Source: JALQXV01 sp051005235 (GTDB lineage: Bacteria > Patescibacteriota > Saccharimonadia > Saccharimonadales > 2-12-FULL-41-12). From it: DNA of 64,000 nucleotides. The notes under the pieces were generated by a model, which was not told the DNA's origin, did not search any database, and saw nothing but the letters and a program-made list of their open reading frames with translations. Made by a program: the position numbers and the translations under genes. Location: the NCBI GenBank assembly GCA_051005235.1, contig JBPCJO010000045.1, positions 1 to 64,000 of the forward strand. Direction: 5' to 3'. Positions 50,516 to 58,819 of the stretch are shown here, piece by piece. Position 1 is the stretch's first letter; every line of letters begins with the position of its first letter.

Positions 50516-50953
50516 TTAGTTTAAGTTCTTCTTCTCGATAGCAGAGCCAGAACCTTCACGGGTTGCTGAAAGGGTGTACGTTGTACAACCAGTTGCGTCG
50601 CAGGTGCCAGAGTAGCCATACTGAGAAGCTGTAGAAGCTGCTGCAAGCTGAGGCGTTGTACCTTTAGGATCTTGTAATGCCTGGGCATCGAGGCTCCTCA
50701 TTTTGTCGGTACGGACAGGGCCACTAGCATTATTAAGTTCGTCGAGTGTCGGGTAGCGGTTTTCTTCGTTAAAGAACGCTTCGAGTTGTGTGTGAATGAC
50801 TTTTATGTCGCTCTCACGCTCTACGTTACGTGCTTTACGCTGGATACCAGCAAATGTGGTTACTACTAAAGCGGCCAAGATACCGATCACGACGATCACG
50901 ATCAAGAGCTCGACAATAGTAAATCCACTTTGTTTTCGTTTTAGTGAGATCAG
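50516..50953 (-). CDS. Major-type prepilin with a non-standard start codon
   Basis: 145 residues if begun at CTG 50953. The frame has no ATG, GTG or TTG before the cleavage site; the first TTG (50905) would remove half of the pilin helix. SLKRKQSG|FTIVELLIVIVVIG gives a complete prepilin start with Glu +5. AGGAGG lies about 12 nt upstream of that CTG. The small C-terminal domain has a Cys pair (GTCDATGCTT). CTG or ATC initiation, or a sequencing fault, must be assumed. Confidence 0.8.
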   Translation of the reverse strand: MISLKRKQSGFTIVELLIVIVVIGILAALVVTTFAGIQRKARNVERESDIKVIHTQLEAFFNEENRYPTLDELNNASGPVRTDKMRSLDAQALQDPKGTTPQLAAASTASQYGYSGTCDATGCTTYTLSATREGSGSAIEKKNLN

Positions 50954-51084
50954 AAAGGGCCCACCCTCCTTATATTAATTTTTTACTTGATCTTAATGCG
51001 ATATTATCGGTTAAATATCTAACACTAAGTATCTAGGTTATGATTATTAAGCATTACCGTAATAATATCAAGAGCTTTTATTGC

Positions 51085-52302
51085 TTATTCAGAACCAACA
51101 TTTTGGCTGAGGGAGGCGATTGGGCCCATTACACTAGCGGCAATCAGACCAACCATACCACCTAGCACAATAATCATGGCGGGCTCAATTAAAGAACTTA
51201 ATCCCTCAATCAGCGCGTCAACTTCTTCTTCATAAAAGTCAGCAACTTTTAAAAGAATGGTGTCGGTTTGGCCGGTTTCTTCACCGATTGACAGCATCTG
51301 GCTGACGATTGCCGGAAAGTACGGGCTGGCAGCCAGTGGTTCGGACAATTGTTTGCCGTTTCGGACTTGTTTAGCGGCGTCTCGTAGCTCGGCTTCGATT
51401 ACTTTATTACCAATGGCGCTGCCTGTTACCTCAAGTGCTTCGAGGACGGTCACTCCAGCTGACATGAGCGATGCGAAGGTGCGGGCAAACCGGGCGACAG
51501 CAATTTTGGTAATAACGTTCTTTAAAATTGGCAATTTAAGAAGTAAGTAGTGAAACCTGTACTTACCTTTTGGCGTTTTAATATACCGCTTTGTTACAAA
51601 TACCGTAACGCCGACCACGCCAATTATTATAATTGCGTTTTGTTGCATAAAGGTGCTTGCGTCAAGCATTACCTGTGTATAAATTGGTAATTTAGCGTTG
51701 GGTCCGCCCAGGTCTTTAATAATGGCGCCCAGCTTTGGTATGACAAAGATCATAATCCCGAAGAAGGCAACAACCGTAATACCTAGGATTGCCACAGGAT
51801 ACGCGGCAGCACTTTTAATCTTTTTACGTATCGTGGCATCTTTTTCTACCTGAGTTGCCAGACGTTTCAAAATTTCATCTAAAATTCCGCCCGCTTCACC
51901 GGCTCGCACCATGTTAACGTAAATCTCGCCAAACACATTGGGGTATTTTGCCAGAGCCTCGTTGAGTGCCATGCCACCTTCAATGTCTTTAGATATTCCG
52001 CCAATAACTTTACCAAAATATTTATTATCAGTTTGAGCTTGCATTGTAGCTAGTGACCGCGTCAACGGCACACCAGCCGAAACCATCGTAGAAAGCTGGC
52101 GGGTAAAAATGACCAAATCTTTTTGTTTTACGCTACCACCCTTTCTACTTAAGAAATTTAAGCGAGTAGAAGCTTCTTTGACAGTCAAGACATGAATGTT
52201 TTGCTTGGCGAGTGTGGCAATTACTGCCTCTCGCGATGCTGCCTCGCTGCTGCCGCTGAGCGGCTTGCCATCTTTGGTTGCGGTGTAATTAAAACGTACC
52301 AT
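51085..52302 (-). CDS. pilC: PilC/GspF inner-membrane platform protein
   Basis: 405 residues with two T2SSF domains. FTRQLSTMVSAGVPLTRSLA and the later FARTFASLMSAGVTVLEALE are the paired motifs; three helices separate them. MSIGEETGQTD is the conserved loop. It sits 5 bp after pilB and would couple ATP use to pilus growth. Confidence 0.95.
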   Translation of the reverse strand: MVRFNYTATKDGKPLSGSSEAASREAVIATLAKQNIHVLTVKEASTRLNFLSRKGGSVKQKDLVIFTRQLSTMVSAGVPLTRSLATMQAQTDNKYFGKVIGGISKDIEGGMALNEALAKYPNVFGEIYVNMVRAGEAGGILDEILKRLATQVEKDATIRKKIKSAAAYPVAILGITVVAFFGIMIFVIPKLGAIIKDLGGPNAKLPIYTQVMLDASTFMQQNAIIIIGVVGVTVFVTKRYIKTPKGKYRFHYLLLKLPILKNVITKIAVARFARTFASLMSAGVTVLEALEVTGSAIGNKVIEAELRDAAKQVRNGKQLSEPLAASPYFPAIVSQMLSIGEETGQTDTILLKVADFYEEEVDALIEGLSSLIEPAMIIVLGGMVGLIAASVMGPIASLSQNVGSE

Positions 52303-52307
52303 AGTAA

Positions 52308-54125
52308 TTAATCGACGCTCGTTACGCGCAGTATCTCCTCTACACTGGTTTGGCCACGCAGTGATTTAATAAAGCCATCAAGCTGCATGGTCATCATACC
52401 ATCGGCAATGGCTTCGCCTTGGATTTTATCACTGGTTGCATTACTTACAATTGATTTTTGAACATTGTCGGAGTTACTGAGCACTTCGTATATGCCAATT
52501 CGGCCTTTATAGCCCGTATGGGCGCAGCTATCACAGCCCTTTGCATGGGGGCGCCACAAGGCGGTGATGGTGCTTTCGGTGGTTGCCAAATCATCGGTGC
52601 TGGCCTTCGAATCAGATTTTGCAGTATTTGACTTCCCGATTCCTCCACTAAGCGCCTGTTTTTCAAGATCATGAATAAATGTCATATATTTTGGATCATC
52701 AATCTTAAAAGTACGGGCGATTTCTTTAAGCGCGATCTGGTCTGGTTTATAGACTTCACGGCAATCTACACAGAGTCGCCGGACTAAACGTTGGCCGACG
52801 ACGGCGCGAACGGTGCTAGCAATCAGGAACGGTTCGATACCCATATCGAGCAAACGCGGTAAGCATGTCGCAGCATTATTGGTGTGTAGCGTTGCAAAGA
52901 CTAAGTGGCCGGTTAGGGCAGCTTGTACGGCTAACCCAGCAGTTTCACTGTCCCGGATCTCGCCTACCATAATAATGTTAGGATCTTGTCGCAGCAGGGC
53001 CCGCAAGCCAGCCACAAAGGTCATGCCAGCCTTGGGGTTAACCTGTGTTTGGTTGGCGCCAGGAATTTTATACTCTACTGGGTCTTCGATAGTTGAAATA
53101 TTTACCGATGGGCGGTTGAGCAAACTTAAAACACTGAAGAGACTGGTTGATTTACCTGACCCGGTCGGCCCGGTCACCAAGATCATGCCATGCGGCTGGA
53201 CGATTGCCTGGTTAATGATCTCAAGGGATACGCCCCAATAACCGAGGTCTTCTAGGCTAATGGCTTTGTTCGATTCATCTAAAATACGCATGACTACTTT
53301 TTCACCTTCGGTGATTGGTAATGTCGAAACACGCAACGCAAACACGCCTTCGCCAACCTGAATTTTAAAGCGGCCGTCTTGCGGCATGCGACGCTCATCA
53401 ATTTTAAGGTTACTCAAGATTTTGATACGGCTAACGAGTGCGCTATGTACTTTCTTCGGCAACTTGTTAGCTTCTTTAAGAACGCCATCAATACGGTAGC
53501 GGACGATGATGTGGCCTTCGCGTGGCTCAATGTGAATATCGCTGGCCCCTGCCTTAATGGCATACTCGATAAGCAGGTTAACGGTTTGGGCAATCGGCGA
53601 GTCTTCGGCTAAGTCCGCTTCGTCCAATTCTTCAACAGCTTCTTCGATTTCACCGTCCGGAGTAAGTACTTTGGTGAGTTCGCTACTGACGTTACCACGG
53701 TACTGGTCGAGCCCCACGTTAATCGTTGACCCGGTGGCGACGTGAACTTTAATGTCTGAGCCGAGCTGTTTTTGTAAGAAGTTAAGCGCCTGCACGTCAT
53801 CGGGGTCTTCCATGGCAAGCATTTTGCTGCCGTCGTCATTAACACCAAATAAGATTACTTTATACTGCCGGGCAATCCGCTCTGGAACCAGTTTTAGGAT
53901 TTCTCGCGGGATCTCCTTGGCATTGAGCTCAATAAAGGGTATGTCGATGGCATCAGCGTACAATTTTGTTAGTTCTTTTTCGTTAACAATGCCGTTTCGG
54001 ACCGCAATATCTTGCAGAGGTTTCTTCTCGGTTCTTTCTTGCTCGCGCAAACTAACTAACTGCTCATCGGTGACTTTTTGAGCGTCACGAAGCAATTGTT
54101 CAACTAGACTGTCAGAAATTCGCAT
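52308..54125 (-). CDS. pilB: PilB/GspE assembly ATPase
   Basis: 605 residues. An N-terminal GspE_N domain (about 55-150) precedes Walker A GPTGSGKSTSLFSVL, the Asp box STIEDPVEYKIPGANQTQVN and the Walker B/His box GEIRDSETAGLAVQAALTGH. The tetracysteine zinc motif is split (CVDC; CDSC) by a 60-residue linker. A TATACT -10 (complement of 54137-54142) is 11 nt before the ATG. No PilT is seen in this window. Confidence 0.95.
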   Translation of the reverse strand: MRISDSLVEQLLRDAQKVTDEQLVSLREQERTEKKPLQDIAVRNGIVNEKELTKLYADAIDIPFIELNAKEIPREILKLVPERIARQYKVILFGVNDDGSKMLAMEDPDDVQALNFLQKQLGSDIKVHVATGSTINVGLDQYRGNVSSELTKVLTPDGEIEEAVEELDEADLAEDSPIAQTVNLLIEYAIKAGASDIHIEPREGHIIVRYRIDGVLKEANKLPKKVHSALVSRIKILSNLKIDERRMPQDGRFKIQVGEGVFALRVSTLPITEGEKVVMRILDESNKAISLEDLGYWGVSLEIINQAIVQPHGMILVTGPTGSGKSTSLFSVLSLLNRPSVNISTIEDPVEYKIPGANQTQVNPKAGMTFVAGLRALLRQDPNIIMVGEIRDSETAGLAVQAALTGHLVFATLHTNNAATCLPRLLDMGIEPFLIASTVRAVVGQRLVRRLCVDCREVYKPDQIALKEIARTFKIDDPKYMTFIHDLEKQALSGGIGKSNTAKSDSKASTDDLATTESTITALWRPHAKGCDSCAHTGYKGRIGIYEVLSNSDNVQKSIVSNATSDKIQGEAIADGMMTMQLDGFIKSLRGQTSVEEILRVTSVD

Positions 54126-54345
54126 ACTTACTCTTTAGTATACATAAAAAGCACGAGCACTTTAACTATAATGGCTCTAATTTAATAATTTCTTCATAAT
54201 TAGCTCGTATATTTTAGTCTAGAAAGGAAATAAACAGTGGTAATAAACACTAAAATTTTGGTATAATAATAAGACTAACTAACATCTCTTTATCTAGAAT
54301 ATTTAGCATAAAGACCTGACAACAAGGACATAGGGGAATTACTAC

Positions 54346-55392
54346 ATGGCTGATAAATCAACAAAGAAGGCTACTGCCGCCGCTGCTGCCGAAGATACTC
54401 AAATGACTGGTAAGCAAAAGGCACTTGGTTTAGCACTCGAAACTATCGAGAAACAGTTTGGCAAAGGCTCAATCATGAAATTAGGCGAAGCCCATCGCAC
54501 TCAAGTAGAAACGGTATCAACTGGTAGCTTGAGCCTCGATATCGCCCTTGGCGGCGGCATACCTAAAGGGCGTATTATCGAAGTCTACGGTCCAGAAAGC
54601 TCCGGCAAAACCACGCTTACGCTCCATGCTATAGCCGAAATTCAAAAAAGAGGCGGTTCGGCAGCTTTTATCGATGCCGAGCACGCCCTCGACCCAAGTT
54701 ACGCCAAGCGCCTTGGGGTCGACACCGATAACTTGCTTATCTCTCAACCAGACAACGGCGAGCAGGCCTTAGAAATCACCGAAACGTTGGTGCGTAGTAA
54801 CGCGGTAGACCTCATTGTGGTTGACTCGGTCGCTGCCTTGGTACCCCGAGCCGAAATCGAAGGTGATATGGGTGATTCGCACATGGGCTTGCAAGCCCGC
54901 CTTATGAGCCAAGCGCTCCGTAAACTAACTGGTGTCATTAGCCGCTCTAACACCACTGTTATTTTCATCAACCAGATTCGTATGAAGATTGGCGTTATGT
55001 TTGGCAACCCCGAGACAACCACCGGTGGTAATGCGCTTAAATTTTACGCCTCTGTTCGTATGGACATTCGCCGTATATCGCAAATTAAACAGGGCGATGA
55101 AATTATCGGCAACCGAACCCGGGTTAAAGTGGTTAAAAACAAGGTGGCGCCGCCATTTAGGCAAGCCGAGTTCGATATTATGTACAACAAAGGTATCAGC
55201 CGCTCCGGCGACATTGTAGACCTTGGGGTCCTTCATAACATCATCGAAAAAGCCGGTGCCTGGTTTGCCTACAAAGACGCTAAAATTGGTCAGGGCCGCG
55301 AAGCCGCCAAAACCTACCTCGAAGAAAATCCAAAAATAATGGAAGAAGTCGCCGTTAAAATTCGCGAAGCCGTCGAGAAGAGTAATACCTAA
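54346..55392 (+). CDS. recA: Recombinase RecA
   Basis: 348 residues. Walker A is GPESSGKTTLTLH, KQKALGLALETIEKQFGKGS the N-terminal motif, and loop L2 lies in MFGNPETTTGGNALKFYASV. It promotes strand exchange. AGGGGA lies 10 nt upstream. TATAAT near 54263 gives a leader of about 75 nt. The MazG-like gene follows after 7 bp. Confidence 0.97.
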   Translation: MADKSTKKATAAAAAEDTQMTGKQKALGLALETIEKQFGKGSIMKLGEAHRTQVETVSTGSLSLDIALGGGIPKGRIIEVYGPESSGKTTLTLHAIAEIQKRGGSAAFIDAEHALDPSYAKRLGVDTDNLLISQPDNGEQALEITETLVRSNAVDLIVVDSVAALVPRAEIEGDMGDSHMGLQARLMSQALRKLTGVISRSNTTVIFINQIRMKIGVMFGNPETTTGGNALKFYASVRMDIRRISQIKQGDEIIGNRTRVKVVKNKVAPPFRQAEFDIMYNKGISRSGDIVDLGVLHNIIEKAGAWFAYKDAKIGQGREAAKTYLEENPKIMEEVAVKIREAVEKSNT

Positions 55393-55399
55393 GAGAACA

Positions 55400-55720
55400 A
55401 TGACTAAGCAACCCCAAACTCTTCCTGAATACCAAGCTTTGATGCGAAAGCTGATAATTGAGCGGGGTTATGACAAAGAAACAGTGGCTGAAGTTTTTAT
55501 GTTGCTAGTGGAAGAGGTTGGTGAGCTTGGCAAGGCTATTCGTAAAGATTCAGGGCTTAAGGTTGGTGACCACTCCAAGCACCATGAATTAGCACACGAA
55601 CTGGCCGATGTCTTTTGGCTGGTTATTGATCTTACGAACCGCCTAGACTTGGATTTAGCGCAGGCTTTCCTTGAAAAAGAAGCCATTAATCAGCAACGAG
55701 CACATAGACCAGAGCTATGA
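55400..55720 (+). CDS. MazG-like nucleotide pyrophosphohydrolase
   Basis: 106 residues. The metal-binding EVFMLLVEEVGELGKAIR and later ELAHELADVFWLVIDLTNR form the E-x2-E and E-x2-D motifs of the all-alpha NTP-PPase fold. It would clean abnormal NTPs. It sits between recA and recX and overlaps recX by 4 nt. Confidence 0.85.
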   Translation: MTKQPQTLPEYQALMRKLIIERGYDKETVAEVFMLLVEEVGELGKAIRKDSGLKVGDHSKHHELAHELADVFWLVIDLTNRLDLDLAQAFLEKEAINQQRAHRPEL

Positions 55721-56322
55721 CAATCACCAAAATTGAAGCCCAGATCAAGCAAAAAGGCCGTTACTCAATTTTTATTGATGATGCGTTCGCGTTTGGGCTT
55801 AGTGAACTGGGTTTAATAAACAGTGGCCTGCGTCTTAATCAAGAACTTTCAAGCCGAGAGCTTGCTACCTTTAAAGAAGAAGCCAAGACCGACAAGATTT
55901 ATAATCAAACACTTGGTTTAATAGCCCGGCGTCCGCGCAGTGAGTGGGAAGTCAGAGACTATTTAAAGCGCAAAGCGACCGACCCCGAGGCGGCTGACGC
56001 TATCATCAATAGGCTAAACGGCAGAGGTTATATTGATGACCAAGATTTTGCACAGCGTTGGGTTGAAAGTAGGCGCCTGCGCGGACCAATCAGCAAGCGG
56101 AAGCTCGAAATTGAACTGCGTACCAAACGCATACACGACAGCGTCATTAAAGCTGTTTTAAACCATGACGAAAGTGACGAGTACGATGTTTTGCTGCTTG
56201 AGATCAAAAAAAAGCGCCGCCAACCACGCTACCAAGACGATAAACGCTTAATGCAATACCTGGCGCGCCAGGGCTATAGCTACGACGATATAAAGCGCGG
56301 TCTAGCCAGCGACACTAGGTGA
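55717..56322 (+). CDS. recX: RecA regulator RecX
   Basis: 201 residues. Three-helix repeats are visible: RPRSEWEVRDYLKRKA, INRLNGRGYIDDQDFAQRWV and the final LARQGYSYDDIKRGL. RecX limits RecA filament growth. The stop is TGA. It overlaps the convergent PRC gene by 21 nt. Confidence 0.92.
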   Translation: MTITKIEAQIKQKGRYSIFIDDAFAFGLSELGLINSGLRLNQELSSRELATFKEEAKTDKIYNQTLGLIARRPRSEWEVRDYLKRKATDPEAADAIINRLNGRGYIDDQDFAQRWVESRRLRGPISKRKLEIELRTKRIHDSVIKAVLNHDESDEYDVLLLEIKKKRRQPRYQDDKRLMQYLARQGYSYDDIKRGLASDTR

Positions 56323-56832
56323 CGCCGCGCCGCGCCTAACCCGTGATTTCTCGGTTGGCTCTTCAATTACGACACGCTTATCTGTGACTTCAACGATTTG
56401 CGACCTGTCTATGCTCAATGTACCGCCGTTAAAGTTCTTGACTAGTGACTGATTAACGTAGAGTTTTTGTATAAAGAAATTCTTAGTTTCAAAAGCGTAG
56501 TCATTAACTTTCCCATAACGGGTGCCATTTTCGGAGGTAACTTTTAAGCCAAGCAGGTTAAATTCTAGCTTCAGCACTTCTTTGAGTCGAATCAATTCAT
56601 CGGCTGCCGCTAGAACTTCGTGGTCGTTAACAACAAAACCTTGCGGGAGTACGTCTCTAATGTCGTTACTTAATAGTACAAGCGGCTGTCGGCTGCGGTT
56701 ATCTTCGACATGCCAACCCTCAAGGTACAAATTGTTGGGGTTAATAATGGGAGATATCAGAGTCGCGATCGGCCCGCCCGTCCGAAGCGACAGTATTGGG
56801 GTCCCTGGAGTTGATTCATATAGTTTAAGCAT
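56302..56832 (-). CDS. PRC-barrel domain protein
   Basis: 176 residues with two PRC-like barrels: LRTGGPIATLISPIINPNNL-type start and NLLGLKVTSENGTRYGKVND in the second. The C-terminus is basic. PRC barrels occur in RNA processing (RimM) and other roles; this one is unassigned. TATAAT (complement of 56844-56849) is 11 nt before the ATG. Confidence 0.75.
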   Translation of the reverse strand: MLKLYESTPGTPILSLRTGGPIATLISPIINPNNLYLEGWHVEDNRSRQPLVLLSNDIRDVLPQGFVVNDHEVLAAADELIRLKEVLKLEFNLLGLKVTSENGTRYGKVNDYAFETKNFFIQKLYVNQSLVKNFNGGTLSIDRSQIVEVTDKRVVIEEPTEKSRVRRGAASPSVAG

Positions 56833-56843
56833 TACTGGGTATC

Positions 56844-56875
56844 ATTATACAAATACTTATGAACTTAAGTATAGT
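56844..56875. promoter_or_regulatory. Divergent leaderless promoters of the PRC gene and tsaE
   Basis: Minus-strand TATAAT is at 56844-56849 and plus-strand TATAGT at 56870-56875, the latter 7 nt before the ATG at 56883. An upstream ATG at 56859 precedes that -10, so 56883 is the better start. Confidence 0.5.
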
Positions 56876-56882
56876 AATAGGT

Positions 56883-57329
56883 ATGATATGTACATTCGAG
56901 TCGAAAGGTTCAGAAGCCACCCAGTCGTTTGCCGAACGGCTTGGCCGTCAACTTCGGGGCGGCGAAATCATCGAGCTGATTGCCGACATAGGAGCGGGGA
57001 AAACAACCTTTGTTCGGGGTTTAGCTTGTGGCATCGATAGTAGCGACGTGGTTACAAGCCCAACGTTTACCATACGCAACGTGTACCAGGGAAGGCTCAC
57101 TATCTACCACTACGACCTCTACCGGTTGCACAATGACCAATTGATTAAGAGCGAATTAGCCGAAGCGCTCGAAGACGACCAGGCTGTTATTGTCCTTGAA
57201 TGGGCAACAGAAGTTAAGGCTATATTACCGCACGATTGTTTAAAGATTGCATTTTCAACGTCGGGAGAAGCCACGCGGACACTAAAAGTTACAGTGCCAT
57301 CAAAATATAATTATATGGATATCGCATGA
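56883..57329 (+). CDS. tsaE: tRNA t6A-modification ATPase TsaE
   Basis: 148 residues from the ATG at 56883. Walker A is ADIGAGKTTFVRGL, then TSPTFTIRNVY and HYDLYRL, with ALEDDQAVIVLEWA near the end. TsaE drives the TsaB-TsaD complex that makes t6A at position 37 of ANN-reading tRNAs. tsaB overlaps by 4 nt. Confidence 0.95.
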   Translation: MICTFESKGSEATQSFAERLGRQLRGGEIIELIADIGAGKTTFVRGLACGIDSSDVVTSPTFTIRNVYQGRLTIYHYDLYRLHNDQLIKSELAEALEDDQAVIVLEWATEVKAILPHDCLKIAFSTSGEATRTLKVTVPSKYNYMDIA

Positions 57330-57712
57330 TACTGACGATTCGAACCGACAACCCCCAAGCAGAGGTCGGACTGTATCAAGGCGACCAAAAAGTTGCCTAT
57401 AAAACGTGGCAGGCTCACCGCGAACTCAGCGCCACTATACATAAAGTTATTGATGAACTACTCGACGATAAAAAACTTACCCTAGACGACCTGACTGGGA
57501 TTGTTTTCTATAAAGGCCCGGGTAGCTTTACGGGTTTGCGAATTGGGGCGGCGGTAGCCAATGCTCTAGCCTCGGTAAATCACACTCCGATAACACAATC
57601 AGACGGTGAGAACTGGGTACAGGTTGGTCTCAAAATGCTAGAAAAAAAAGAGTTCATCATGGCACAGCCAAACTATGGGGCAGAGGCATTTGTTACCAAG
57701 CCAAAAAAATAA
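57326..57712 (+). CDS. tsaB: TsaB, minimal form
   Basis: 128 residues, against about 220-230 usually. The N-terminal ASKHA half is present: LTIRTDNPQAEVGLYQGDQK and FYKGPGSFTGLRIGAAVANA. The second half is missing. The N-terminal lobe is the TsaD-binding surface in known complexes, so a shortened scaffold is plausible. tsaD lies outside the window. Confidence 0.88.
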   Translation: MILTIRTDNPQAEVGLYQGDQKVAYKTWQAHRELSATIHKVIDELLDDKKLTLDDLTGIVFYKGPGSFTGLRIGAAVANALASVNHTPITQSDGENWVQVGLKMLEKKEFIMAQPNYGAEAFVTKPKK

Positions 57713-57736
57713 TTGATAGAATAATAGGTACCTACT

Positions 57737-58609
57737 ATGAGTAATCCAACAAATAATAAAAAACTTCCGAGTGTCGCCGACCTGGCTGCGCTGCAAAACC
57801 GCGGCCGTATGCGCCCTGCGCGCCCCGCACTGCGTCCAGCCGCTCCGGTCACTACGCCGCATTATTCGCCCCGCCCCGTTTACCGGCCGCCGGTTACACT
57901 AAAAGCCACTGACTCGCGCCAGCACAGGAACCTTTTTCGCCGCTTTGACTTGAAGTATGTTCTGGTAGCGATCCTAGTCGCAGGTATCGGCGGATTTATC
58001 GCGGTGCAAGCTGTAGGGCATTTTAAGCGCGATTCGGGCCAATCTCAGAAAAGCCAACAAAGCCAAGATTCGCGGCCAGATCCGATCGAAGGCTCGGTCG
58101 AAGAACCCCTTAAGCCCGGCGCGTTAGATAAATACACCGTTCCAGCCGATGAACCGCGCCGGCTGAGTATCCCAAAACTAAGTCTGAATACGAGTATATT
58201 GTCATTTGGTCTGGGTAGTAATAAGCAGCCAAGGACTGCCATAAATATTTATGAAAGTACTTGGTTTAGCAAATCAGCAAAGCCTGGCGCTCCAGGTACC
58301 ATGTTAATCCAAGGCCACATCCACGGGCCAACCAAACCTGGTGCGTTCTCTCAGTTAAAGCAACTTGCCAAAGATGACCAAGTTGAAGTTGAGGCAGGAG
58401 ACGGCACCGTTTTTACCTATAAAGTAGTCTCAACCCAAATTTCCGACGCACAATCCTCCGACTTAAATGTGGCTACCAGCCCTGCTGCCGATGACACGTC
58501 ACGTTTAATGTTGGCAACCTTTGCTGCCGACACGACCGATGCTACCGCCAACCGCTACATTGAGCGTGTCATCGTGCTCGCAACATTGGTGTCAAAAAGT
58601 AACCAATAA
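57737..58609 (+). CDS. Sortase-fold membrane protein lacking catalytic Cys
   Basis: 290 residues. A Pro/Arg-rich cytoplasmic part (about 1-70), a helix (about 74-94), a Ser/Gln linker and a sortase-like barrel follow. His is present in GHIHGP (H194). The TLxTC signature reads LMLATF, with Phe at 262 instead of Cys; the later Arg (RYIERV) is kept. Class E/F sortases attach proteins to the wall; without Cys this one cannot form the thioester. A binding or scaffolding role is inferred. It follows tsaB after 24 bp. Confidence 0.8.
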   Translation: MSNPTNNKKLPSVADLAALQNRGRMRPARPALRPAAPVTTPHYSPRPVYRPPVTLKATDSRQHRNLFRRFDLKYVLVAILVAGIGGFIAVQAVGHFKRDSGQSQKSQQSQDSRPDPIEGSVEEPLKPGALDKYTVPADEPRRLSIPKLSLNTSILSFGLGSNKQPRTAINIYESTWFSKSAKPGAPGTMLIQGHIHGPTKPGAFSQLKQLAKDDQVEVEAGDGTVFTYKVVSTQISDAQSSDLNVATSPAADDTSRLMLATFAADTTDATANRYIERVIVLATLVSKSNQ

Positions 58610-58819
58610 TCTTGCGCATGGGCTATTGCATGTTGGTTCGGCGAATCGTATAGTTTATAAGTAGTCAACTTAAGGCTCATTACAAATTTTAGTTATATTC
58701 ACTTACTGCCTCTCGTTACCGTTTGAATGATTTTACCCGTACTAATGAAGTGAAAGTGATCGTACTGGCAAATCGCGCATCAACAGCGAGGGTGCAGCTA
58801 GAGATAGAAGGGAACAAAT

